Origin: SB11 sp943370295 | GTDB taxonomy: Bacteria > Bacteroidota > Bacteroidia > UBA8524 | NCBI GenBank assembly: GCA_943370295.1 | Contig: CALRQL020000003.1 | Coordinates: 273,399 to 337,398, forward strand | DNA length: 64,000 nucleotides | Direction of reading: 5' to 3' | Shown: positions 44,198 through 53,100 of the stretch, one piece after another | How the letters are laid out: every line of letters starts with the position of its first letter | Numbering within the stretch: position 1 is the stretch's first letter | The notes under the pieces: generated by a model | The model's database searches: none | Seen by the model: only the letters and a program-made list of their open reading frames with translations | Told to the model about the DNA's origin: nothing | Made by a program: the position numbers and the translations under genes

Positions 44198-44815
44198 CGA
44201 CGGGCATAAAGCCCGCCGCTTTTGTAGGTGTTCGTCCCGAAGGGTTTTAAACCCTTCGGGACGTTTTGGTCAAAAGCCCTGAATTTTATATTCAGGGTCA
44301 GCAATGCTCCCTCGTAAATTAATTGGCAACCTCTCAATAACGCCGGGTTTTATACCCGTCTGCTGTGTTTTACCCTGTTCCGACGGGCATAAAGCCCGCC
44401 GCTTTTGGCGGGGTTGTCTCGAAGGGTTTTAAACCCTACGGGACGTTTTGGCCAAAAGCCCTGAATTTTATATTCGGGGTCAGCAATGATCCCTCGTAAA
44501 TTAATTGGTAACCTTATCAATAACGACGGGTTTTATAACCGTCTGCTGTCTTTTACCCTGTTCCGACGGGCATAAAGCCCGTCGCTTTTGAAGGGGTTGT
44601 CCCGAAGGGTTTAAAACCCTTCGGGACGTTTTGGCCAAAAGCCCTGAATTTTATATTCGGGGTCAGCAATTATCCTTCGTAAATTAATAGGCAACCTCTC
44701 AATAACGACGGGTTTTATACCCGTCTGCTGTCTTTTACCCTGTTACGACGGGCATAAAGCCCGCCGCTTTTGCAGGCGTTCGTCCCGAAGGGTTTAAAAC
44801 CCTACGGGACGCTGC
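44198..44815. repeat. Tandem repeat, four units of about 183 bases
   Basis: Three full copies and one truncated copy, over 90% alike by eye, each containing four hairpins in the same order. Base differences fall largely at loops and spacer positions. Two related but more diverged units lie at 14208-14515. Confidence 0.93.
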
Positions 44816-45027
44816 CAACGTTCAATAGCATCGGGTTTTATACCCGATGTACCAAGCCCGATGCACCAAGCCCGATGTTGCATACACCACGAGGCAGAAA
44901 TAACCGTCTAATTTTGGTTACGGTACGTTTCATCCGCTCATTTTTACGGGTCGAAATATCAAAACGTGCATTCTTTTAGGGGTTTACGACCTTTGTTGCC
45001 ATATAAATAAGTTATCTTGTATATACT

Positions 45028-46128
45028 ATGAAACTAACCTCTATAGTTTTTCTGTTATCGTCACTGCTACTGGTTGCCATCTCTTGCAAGAAAAAAGTAA
45101 ACACGGTTACTCCCCAATCAAAAGATATTACCGAAGTAGTATATGCCAGCGGGGTACTTGAACCCCAAAACCAATTTATACTGTATTCGTTGGCCGATGG
45201 CACCATTGCTGAAGTGTTTGTAGCCGAAGGGGATACAATAGGCACTTCACAACCGTTGTTGAGGGTAGATGGAAATGCTACCGAAGCCCGCTTATATTCA
45301 GCAGAAGAGATATACAAGACCGCCCAGCAAAACTATGGAGAAAACTCACCTGCCCTGCAAGAACTGAAAACACAACTGAACACCCTGAAAAGCCGTTTGC
45401 AGATTGATAGCACTAACTATGTGCGCTACAAACGCTTGTATAACGAAAACGCAGTTAAAAAGTCTGATTTTGAAAAGGCAGAGTTAACCTATATCAACTC
45501 GCAAAACGATTACAAAGCCACCAAACAACGGATTGAAAACTTACGGGGGCAACTGTACGTAACCTTACAAAATGCCCAAAGCCAGTACAAGATAACGCAA
45601 GATGATGTAGCGAATTACTTGGTAAAAAGCGGCACAAAAGGACGCGTGTATGATTTACTAAAAGAGAAAGGCGAGGTAGTGCGTCGCAGCGAAGCGATAG
45701 CCATTATAGGCGATGCTGAAAATGTGGTGCTGAAAATGAGTGTTGACGAGAGCGATATAGAAAAGATAAAAATCGGGCAGCAGGTGTTGGTGCAAATTGA
45801 AGCATACGGTGAGAAGATATTTAAGGCTAAAGTAACACGCATTTATCCTGCCATGAATAAGAAAGACTTTGCCTTTAGGGTAGATGCTGCAATGACTGAA
45901 ATATTGCCCGCCATTTTCTCAGGAACCAACATTGAGGCGAACATTATTATACAAGAAAAGAAGAACGTGTTGTGCTTACCCAAAAGCGTAATGATGCCCG
46001 GTGATACCGTATTGGTTAAAACGGCGGATGGTAATAAGAAAGTAAAAGTGCAAAAAGGCATTGAGAACTTTGAATACATTGAGGTAATAGGCGGCGTTGA
46101 TGCCAATACACAAATAATAACCAAGTAA
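45028..46128 (+). CDS. HlyD-family periplasmic adaptor (lipoprotein) of an ABC exporter
   Basis: This 366-aa protein has a lipoprotein signal ending LLLVAISC, a biotinyl-lipoyl-like barrel half (GTIAEVFVAEGDTIGTSQPLL, about residue 66), a coiled-coil hairpin (about residues 85-190) and a beta-barrel (about 200-310). It links an inner-membrane MacB-type permease with an outer-membrane channel that is not in this operon. It is the first gene of a five-gene unit that also encodes the permease, ATPase, LytS kinase and LytTR regulator. Confidence 0.9.
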   Translation: MKLTSIVFLLSSLLLVAISCKKKVNTVTPQSKDITEVVYASGVLEPQNQFILYSLADGTIAEVFVAEGDTIGTSQPLLRVDGNATEARLYSAEEIYKTAQQNYGENSPALQELKTQLNTLKSRLQIDSTNYVRYKRLYNENAVKKSDFEKAELTYINSQNDYKATKQRIENLRGQLYVTLQNAQSQYKITQDDVANYLVKSGTKGRVYDLLKEKGEVVRRSEAIAIIGDAENVVLKMSVDESDIEKIKIGQQVLVQIEAYGEKIFKAKVTRIYPAMNKKDFAFRVDAAMTEILPAIFSGTNIEANIIIQEKKNVLCLPKSVMMPGDTVLVKTADGNKKVKVQKGIENFEYIEVIGGVDANTQIITK

Positions 46129-46136
46129 GGCCAGTC

Positions 46137-47399
46137 ATGAAAATTTTGCCCTACCTGCCCATACACATTGCTACCACACACCTGGTATCGCGCAAAAAAA
46201 CCACCATCGTGGCTATTTTGGGGGTAACCTTCGGTATTGCCATGTTTATCATCATGATTAGTTTTATGACGGGGATAAACGACTTCCTTTCAGAAACTAC
46301 GCTTACTTCTACGGCACATATACGGTTATACAACGATGTGGAGCTGGCCAAAACTACCATTACCGATAAATATCATAACAATCCTAACCACCTGACGGTG
46401 ATACACAGCCCTCGTCCAAAAAACGAGTTACCAAAACTAAAGAACGGACTGCACGTGGCCGAACAGTTAAAAAAGCAGCCCGAAGTATTAGCGGTGTCGC
46501 CTACGGTTAGCTCGCAAGTGTTTTATAACTACGGCCCCACACAGCTAAACGGCATACTTACGGGCGTTGATATTTTGGCTGAAGACAGGATGTTTGACCT
46601 AAAGCCTAAAATGCGCAGCGGCGAAATTGAAGACTTGCTGGCCGGTAGCGATGCCATTTTGATGGGCGTTGGGCTGGCAAAAAAACTAAACGTTAAGAAG
46701 GGCGATAAAGTAATCGTTTCTACCCCTTTGGGCGGAACGCTTACCCTAATCATAGCAGGTACATTTTCGTACGGGGTAGGGGCAATAGATAACAGCCGCA
46801 GCTATGCCACCTTACAAACCGTGCAAAAAATACTGGGGCAAAGCAGCAGCTACATTACTGATATTAACCTGAAACTAAAAGACATTAACCAAGCCAAGAG
46901 TTTTGCACCCCAATATGCAAGCAGTTTTGGCTATACTGCCGAAGATTGGGAAACTGCCAACGCTACCATATTAGTGAGCTTTGTGATACGTAATGCCCTT
47001 ACCATTGTGGTTGTAACCACCCTGTTGATTGTAGCAGGCTTTGGTATTTACAACATTATGAGTATGACGATTAACGAGAAGATGAAAGACATAGCCATAC
47101 TGAAAGCTACAGGGTTTGCAGGTAAAGATGTGGTAAGCATCTTTATGTCGCAAGCAGTAATAATAGGTATCAGCGGGGCATTACTCGGGTTGGGGATTGG
47201 TTTTGCCGTGAGCAAATTCTTAAACTCGTTACCGTTTGATGGGGGTGAGTTTTTAGCAATGGATCATTTTCCGGTGGCCTTTGAGGTGAAACACTATGCC
47301 TTTGGAATAGCCTTTGGCATACTCACTACCTTTTTTGCAGGATGGTTCCCTTCACGAAAAGCTGCAAAAATAGACCCTGTGAGGATTTTGAGAGGATAA
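46137..47399 (+). CDS. MacB/FtsX-type ABC transporter permease
   Basis: This 420-aa protein has an N-terminal membrane helix (about residues 25-45), a large periplasmic MacB_PCD domain (about 45-275) and a C-terminal FtsX bundle of three helices with ERLMSMT-type cytoplasmic segment (SMTINEKMKDIAILKATGF, about 307-325). It is a mechanotransmission-type exporter, four helices in total. Partners are the adaptor eight bases upstream and the ATPase 162 bases downstream. Substrates of such pumps include peptides and lipids; none is indicated here. Confidence 0.9.
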   Translation: MKILPYLPIHIATTHLVSRKKTTIVAILGVTFGIAMFIIMISFMTGINDFLSETTLTSTAHIRLYNDVELAKTTITDKYHNNPNHLTVIHSPRPKNELPKLKNGLHVAEQLKKQPEVLAVSPTVSSQVFYNYGPTQLNGILTGVDILAEDRMFDLKPKMRSGEIEDLLAGSDAILMGVGLAKKLNVKKGDKVIVSTPLGGTLTLIIAGTFSYGVGAIDNSRSYATLQTVQKILGQSSSYITDINLKLKDINQAKSFAPQYASSFGYTAEDWETANATILVSFVIRNALTIVVVTTLLIVAGFGIYNIMSMTINEKMKDIAILKATGFAGKDVVSIFMSQAVIIGISGALLGLGIGFAVSKFLNSLPFDGGEFLAMDHFPVAFEVKHYAFGIAFGILTTFFAGWFPSRKAAKIDPVRILRG

Positions 47400-47416
47400 G
47401 CAATTAATGTGCAGGT

Positions 47417-47535
47417 GTGCCCCCATCCCCCTAAAGGGGGCTTTGGCAAGGTGACCGAATAACAGCAAGTAACATTGAAAGGTATGACAGCTTTGAGCGA
47501 AGGGAAAGTCCCCTTCAGGGGATTTAGGGGTGCAA
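47417..47535. repeat. MITE-like inverted-repeat element between permease and ATPase genes
   Basis: The 162-base gap inside the operon holds an element with imperfect inverted ends of about 28 bases: TGCCCCCATCCCCCTAAAGG and its partner at 47505-47534 (AAAGTCCCCTTCAGGGG onward). The ends also contain inner hairpins. No gene lies between them. Confidence 0.75.
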
Positions 47536-47561
47536 ATAACCCGTAACGGATAACTAAACAA

Positions 47562-48251
47562 ATGATAGCGTTAAAGGCAGAAAATATAACCAAGTACTTT
47601 TACGAACCGCAAAAGTTTAAGGTGCTTAATAGCATTAACTTTGAAGTAAACAAAGGTGAGTTCCTTAGTTTGGTAGGAAAATCAGGCTGTGGTAAATCAA
47701 CCTTGCTGTATGTGTTATCAACCATGGATACTGACTATGAAGGTTCATTGATGATTGACGGTGTAACCGCAACAGGCAAAACCCAAAACCAGTTGGCTCA
47801 CTTACGCAACGAAAAGATAGGGTTTGTATTCCAGTTTCATTTTTTATTGCCTGAGTTTACCTGCTTGGATAATGTAATGATGCCGGCCCTTAAACTGGGT
47901 AAATACAGCCGCGATGAAATACGAGACCGCGCCTATGAAAAACTAAAGATACTGGGTATGGAAGATCAGGCATTAAAAGCTACTTCAAAACTTTCCGGAG
48001 GGCAGCAACAACGGGTGGCTATTGCGCGTGCACTGATAAATGACCCGTTATTAATAATGGGTGACGAACCCACCGGAAACTTGGATACTAAAAATACACA
48101 AATTGTTTTTGACATATTTAAGCAGCTAACGGTAGAGTATAACCAAACCATTGTGGCAGTTACCCACGACAAGGGTTTTGCAAAAAACTCAGACCGTATT
48201 ATTGTGATGCAGGACGGTGAAATGATTGATAAAAACTTTTTTGATGAATAG
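47562..48251 (+). CDS. ABC transporter ATP-binding protein (MacB/LolD type)
   Basis: This 229-aa ATPase has Walker A GKSGCGKS (39-46), the Q-loop (VFQFHFLLPEF), signature LSGGQQQRVAIARAL (about 144) and Walker B LIMGDEPTGNLD (about 165). Length and motif spacing are those of the LolD/MacB group. It powers the permease in the same operon. A MITE-like element separates it from the permease gene by 162 bases, so the operon is interrupted by a repeat. Confidence 0.95.
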   Translation: MIALKAENITKYFYEPQKFKVLNSINFEVNKGEFLSLVGKSGCGKSTLLYVLSTMDTDYEGSLMIDGVTATGKTQNQLAHLRNEKIGFVFQFHFLLPEFTCLDNVMMPALKLGKYSRDEIRDRAYEKLKILGMEDQALKATSKLSGGQQQRVAIARALINDPLLIMGDEPTGNLDTKNTQIVFDIFKQLTVEYNQTIVAVTHDKGFAKNSDRIIVMQDGEMIDKNFFDE

Positions 48252-49287
48252 GTGTAAAAGAAGTCCGATAGCAGGGTCAAAAGCATTATACCGCACGGGT
48301 ATCATACTCACGCTTGCTGTAGTGGGGTTAGTTGCCCGTATGATATTTTTCTCGGATATGTTCACCTTTGGCGAACATATCCAGAGCTTTTTCCTAAGCC
48401 TTGTAGTAATTTCATTTATTTGGCTCGGTTTAGAAAAAATAAACGGGTTCTTAAACCGCACCGTGCCCTTTACAAAAGGGGTGATGCGCCGCATAATTGT
48501 CCAGCTTATTATCGGGCAGGTATTTTTTTATGGTTTTTTGATGGTGATGGGCTTAGTTATTGTGCCCATCTTTAAAAAAGTTGATTATACCCGTGAGCTC
48601 ATCTTTTCAGGCTTAGTGGTGTACTTGTTGGTAAACATTGCCGCCAACTCTGCTATTATCGGGTTTCACTTTTTTAACGAGTGGAAAAAATCACTCCTTC
48701 AACAATCCATGCTTGAAAAAGAAAAATCACAGGCAAATTTTGAAAACCTTAAAAACCAGCTGAATCCTCACTTCTTATTCAACAGTTTGTCTTCTCTAAA
48801 CAGTCTGATATTTGAAAACCCCGAACTGGCCTCAAAATTCTTGAAGCAGTTATCAAAGGTTTATCGCTACCTGCTTGAGAATAACCAAACCGAATATGTG
48901 CCGCTTGAAACCGAAATCGATTTTGTAGAGCATTACATATCGTTACTACAAACCCGTTTTGGTAAAGGGCTGGAGGTAAAAATGCAGCCGCCCAACCCCG
49001 ATGAGACACATTACCGGGTTATACCCGTTACCCTGCAAATACTGGTAGAAAATGCCATAAAACATAACATTACCTATGAAGACAGCCCCTTAAAAATTGA
49101 GATATATACCCAAAACGGATATTTAGTAGTGCAAAACAACCATCAACCCAAAACCCGGGTAGAGGGGAGTAACAAAAGAGGGCTGGATAACCTGCGCGAC
49201 TTGTATTACTATACCACCGGAAAGGAAGCCATTATTGAAAGTTCGCCTCTAATTTTCACCGTAAAAATTCCATTGATAGCCGCATGA
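48244..49287 (+). CDS. LytS-type sensor histidine kinase
   Basis: This 347-aa kinase has four membrane helices in the first 165 residues, a coiled coil, and the His_kinase domain: NPHFLFNSLSSLNSL (His, about residue 178 of this start) and LVENAIKHN. The signal may be membrane stress or a peptide, as the linked exporter suggests, but this is inference. The ATG at 48244 overlaps the stop of the ATPase gene; an alternative ATG lies 18 bases upstream. The next gene overlaps the stop by four bases. Confidence 0.9.
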   Translation: MNRCKRSPIAGSKALYRTGIILTLAVVGLVARMIFFSDMFTFGEHIQSFFLSLVVISFIWLGLEKINGFLNRTVPFTKGVMRRIIVQLIIGQVFFYGFLMVMGLVIVPIFKKVDYTRELIFSGLVVYLLVNIAANSAIIGFHFFNEWKKSLLQQSMLEKEKSQANFENLKNQLNPHFLFNSLSSLNSLIFENPELASKFLKQLSKVYRYLLENNQTEYVPLETEIDFVEHYISLLQTRFGKGLEVKMQPPNPDETHYRVIPVTLQILVENAIKHNITYEDSPLKIEIYTQNGYLVVQNNHQPKTRVEGSNKRGLDNLRDLYYYTTGKEAIIESSPLIFTVKIPLIAA

Positions 49288-50057
49288 AAGCCGTAATTGT
49301 TGAAGATGAGAAACTGATAGCAGCCGACCTTAATAAGATGCTGGCACGCTGCTGCCCCGATATTGAGATTTTAGTTACCCTAAACAGCTTAAAAGCTTCG
49401 GTAGAGTGGTTTAATGCAAATCCAACTCCTGATTTGGTGTTTATGGATATACAATTGAGCGACGGTACCAGTTTTGAAATATTTGAAAAAACAGGGTTGC
49501 AATGCCCAGTAATATTTACCACGGCCTATAACGAGTACGCTATACGAGCGTTTAAAGTGAATAGTGTTGATTATTTGCTGAAACCGATTGATGAAGATGA
49601 ATTGAAGCGCGCGGTTGAGAAATACCGGAAGGTGTTTTTGCTAAACGGGAACACATCGCCATTGCAAGCCCAAATACAGGCACTTGTGCAGCAAATATAT
49701 CCTGCACCCCACCCCAAGCACAAAGAGCGGTTTATTGTGCATTATAAAAACACGCTAATGCCGGTGAACACCGACCAAATTGCATTGTTTGCCCGCGATG
49801 AGTTGGTGTTTATTTACACGCAAGACGGAGAGCGCTATATCCCCGACCATTACAATAGTTTGGATGAAATTGAAGCCGAGCTTGACCCACAGGTGTTTTT
49901 TAGAGCAAACAGGCAGGTAATTGTGAACATAAATGTGATTGAAAATTACCGAGCAGATTACACAGGAAAGCTTCACGTGAAGCTGAAAACAGCTCTATAT
50001 CCCGAAACCGATATCAGCCGTGAGAAAGCCCCTTTGTTTAAAAAGTGGCTGGGGTAA
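49284..50057 (+). CDS. LytTR-family response regulator
   Basis: This 257-aa protein has an N-terminal receiver domain (VEDEK, phospho-acceptor Asp in LVFMDIQLSDG, conserved lysine in LLKPID) and a C-terminal LytTR domain (FFRANRQVIVNINV). It overlaps the LytS gene by four bases. It is the partner of that kinase and may control the upstream exporter operon. It closely resembles the pair at 9.3-11.8 kb, although that kinase has TPRs. Confidence 0.93.
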   Translation: MKAVIVEDEKLIAADLNKMLARCCPDIEILVTLNSLKASVEWFNANPTPDLVFMDIQLSDGTSFEIFEKTGLQCPVIFTTAYNEYAIRAFKVNSVDYLLKPIDEDELKRAVEKYRKVFLLNGNTSPLQAQIQALVQQIYPAPHPKHKERFIVHYKNTLMPVNTDQIALFARDELVFIYTQDGERYIPDHYNSLDEIEAELDPQVFFRANRQVIVNINVIENYRADYTGKLHVKLKTALYPETDISREKAPLFKKWLG

Positions 50058-50083
50058 TCCATAGTTAAAAGTTGTGAAATATA

Positions 50084-50107
50084 GCGTCGGGTTTTTACAC
50101 CCGACGC
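50084..50107. terminator. Likely bidirectional terminator hairpin
   Basis: A 9-bp stem GCGTCGGGT/ACCCGACGC with a TTTTAC loop lies between the convergent LytTR and sprA genes. It has the same GTCGGGTTTTTACACCCGAC style as some intergenic repeats; no strong T-run follows. Confidence 0.5.
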
Positions 50108-50114
50108 GTAAGAA

Positions 50115-53100
50115 CTATTGCAGTGTATAACGCAGCGATATACCCCCTTGCGTAATAGCCGTTGGGAAGGCGTTTGAAGTAGCAGGGGTTGTAACGCGAC
50201 GGTCGTAGTAGAAGCGTAGGTTCAGCTTCTCGTTCAACATATAATCAATTTGTGGTTTAATGGCCAAGATGCGTTGCCCTTGTGTGGGTGTAGTAACAAG
50301 GTTTTGCAAGTCGCGGCGCATAGTAGCCACATCACGGATTGAGAAATCAATACGGATGTTTAAATCGTTTTTAAGGAATGGTTTGCGGCCGCCTATTTTA
50401 AACGGCAGGTAAATCTCTTTAGCACGGTACCCTAAACCAATTACAAACTCAACGTTACGGGTCTCGCTCAAACTGTAGTTAGACAGCGAAAGAGCCAGTG
50501 TGCGCGATGATTTGTATTCAAAATTGGCAGTAACATTATTGATAAAGTTAATGTCGATACGAATCAGCGGGTTAAAGCTTTCGTTAATGGTTACCGAACG
50601 TATTTCGTATTTAGGATAGAAGTTACTGTCAAGCGGGTTAATACTGTCAGTACGGCTCAGTAGCGTGGTGTATTGGGGCACACTGTAAGTTGAGCTGTAT
50701 GAAGAAGAAAGGGTAATACTGCTGGCAAACTTCTTCACGGCCTTCAATCGGCTTAAACCGTTGTAGTTAATACGTATAGAAGGGAAAGGTATTTTGGGGA
50801 ATAAATCAAGGTTTTGGTCGGATGCGTTTTTGCCGGTGTAAGCAGCCAAAAACGATGATATTAACACATCCTGATTTTTATTGGTATATCCTTGCGGGAA
50901 ACCTGTTTGTGATGTACTTGTTGAACGGGGATTTTCATTAGCAAGACGTTGAGCAATAATAAAACGATTGTTCAACATTTGGTCAAATGAAGGCGAACTG
51001 GTATTGATAAACTTCTTTTCTAATGCTGTGCGCAAAGTTGAGATACCTACTTGGAAACTTCCCTGCTCTTGGAAACCATAATCACGGAAACCGTCGCTGG
51101 CCTCATCGTACCTAAACACACTTTGCAAATTTTGGGTGTGGCTGCGTATAAAGCGTAACTCAACCCTAAAGTCTTTTATCGGCTCCAAAGTAGCATTGGC
51201 GCTAAACTCTTGTTTGCTGGTTTGTATAAAATACTGGTTTTGTTGAGTATCAATACTCAAAAATCCTTCGCGTGCCATACGGTAGCGCACCTCAGGGTCT
51301 TGGCTACCAAATACAAAATCCCAACCCGGCGCATTGCGTTCGGCATCATTACCTGCATACAATGGTGTATGCCTGAAACCGGGCAACGTAGTACCTTTGG
51401 TAGAGGTATAATTAACCGATGCATTTTTAAGCATCATTAATGTTTTGGCCAATGCAGTACCAAATCCTGATAGGGGCGATTCCTCTTTTTTCTTTTTCTT
51501 CTTCTTTTTCTTGTCTTCACCCTCGCCTTCTTCTTCCTCAGTCTCGGTTTTTTGTTCTGCTTTTGACTGTTTGGGTTGGTTTTGATTAATGCGTCGCAAT
51601 GCAGGGAACTTGTTATACAAGTTCATCATATTAAACTGTGCCGTGTACGAGTAGTTTTGTGAGTTTTGGATGGTATTGCCCAAAAACGATGTAGCAGGTG
51701 GTGCAGTTGTCCAACCATAGTTAGCACTATAACGCGTGCTTGCCGTAATCCAGTCGGTTAAAGGCAACTTGGCAAGAGGCAGTGTATAGTTTACGTTGGT
51801 TACTTGGGTAAAGTTGGTAGTACGTCCCAAACCAATCAAATTGTTTTGTATTGTATCCACCTTGCTGGGCTCCTCGTTTTGGTCTATACGGCCCGCAGGT
51901 TCATCAATACGTGCATTAGCGGTTGATTGGTAATCAATTTTCAACGATTTTGTCAAATCCCACCGCATGTCATACACGCGGTTCATAGTAAAGTTCTTGT
52001 CGTATAAGATGGGCACAATGGTTAGTGGCCCGTCGTTATTACGGTTTATTAAACGGGCATAATAACGGTCAACATCCGCTCTTGCCGAGAAACTCTGCGG
52101 GTATAGCGTGAAGTTGAAATCTCTGATTAATTGCATGTATTTGCCGCCTTTAATTTTCTTAAAAGGCTCAATACTTTTAGCTCCTGTGGCAAAGGTATAA
52201 CCAACACTACCGCGCCAGGTGCGTTGCAGGCTGGCTGCAATTTGCTGGTTGCGCCTAAATACCTCTTGGAAAGAGAAGCTACCGTTAAGGTTTTCAATGT
52301 CCCAAAGTTTTGCATTGCCTCCACCGGTGCGGTTTTTACGTACGTTGGTAAAGTTATAGCTGCGCCTTGCGGTGTAATCCTCGGCAGCATTTAAAATTTC
52401 TTGTTTTTGCTCTTCGGTTTGGGCGGTGCGTAGTGTGGTACTTAGTAATATATCAGGATTCAGCGGGTTGTATTTGGGGCGAATAAACTGCTCGCCGCGT
52501 TGCATAAAGAAGGGAACAGTAATACCCCATTTGGCAGGGAAGAATTTACCCAACTCTAACGAGGTTTGCATATCGTACAAGTATATCTCGTTCAGGCTTC
52601 GGTCGTTCAGTTTTTTATCAATCCCCCCCCAACCTATTGATTGGTAGTTACCCGATATGGTAAAGGTACCCAAATCGGCCAGCTTAGTAACCATCCTTGC
52701 GGTAGCAGCTTCACCGCCTTGGTTGTTAAACTCAACCACACGTAACTCGTTAAACCAAATCTCACCGCATTTTTCTAAACCGTCATCCGCGCCGGGGTTA
52801 TCATTTTTCAAAGGGTTGCGTACACCCATCATAATTACCCGTACGTTGCTCATATCAGGCAAACCTTTTAAGGTAATACGCTTACCGCCCCCCATATCGT
52901 ACACAAAATCCTGTGTTAGCGGGGCTTTAGCATTTTCGCGCAATTGTTTGGCCAGATAAAACTCTTCAAGGGCAATATTTATTTCGTTTTCGCTGGGCCA
53001 CACCTGTTGGGCATCACGGCTGTTATTAGGTGTTACCAGTAAAGGCAATTCATATTCGTAATAGTTATTTTCAAGGTCAGTACCTAAACGAATAAAGGCC

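Larger units (their letters stand above)
44002..45027. repeat. Intergenic palindromic repeat array between the RNA ligase and efflux genes
   Basis: This 1026-base divergent gap holds no gene. The three-hairpin composite comes first: imperfect hairpin 44061-44080, 43-bp palindrome 44089-44131 and 20-bp palindrome 44140-44159. From 44198 a hairpin series repeats in tandem four times at 44198, 44381, 44564 and 44746 (period 183, 183, 182), the last copy truncated near 44815. Each full unit has a GACGGGCATAAAGCCCGCCG hairpin, a CCCGAAGGG...CCCTTCGGG hairpin, a CCCTGAAT...ATTCAGGG hairpin and an ACGGGTTTTATACCCGT hairpin. A single ATCGGGTTTTATACCCGAT hairpin and GCCCGATG repeats follow to 44880. 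Confidence 0.92.

Noticed and set aside
44198..44815. Tandem repeat array considered as a CRISPR
   Set aside because: Units are 183 bases long, nearly identical throughout with no unique spacers, and each contains several palindromes; no cas gene is present.
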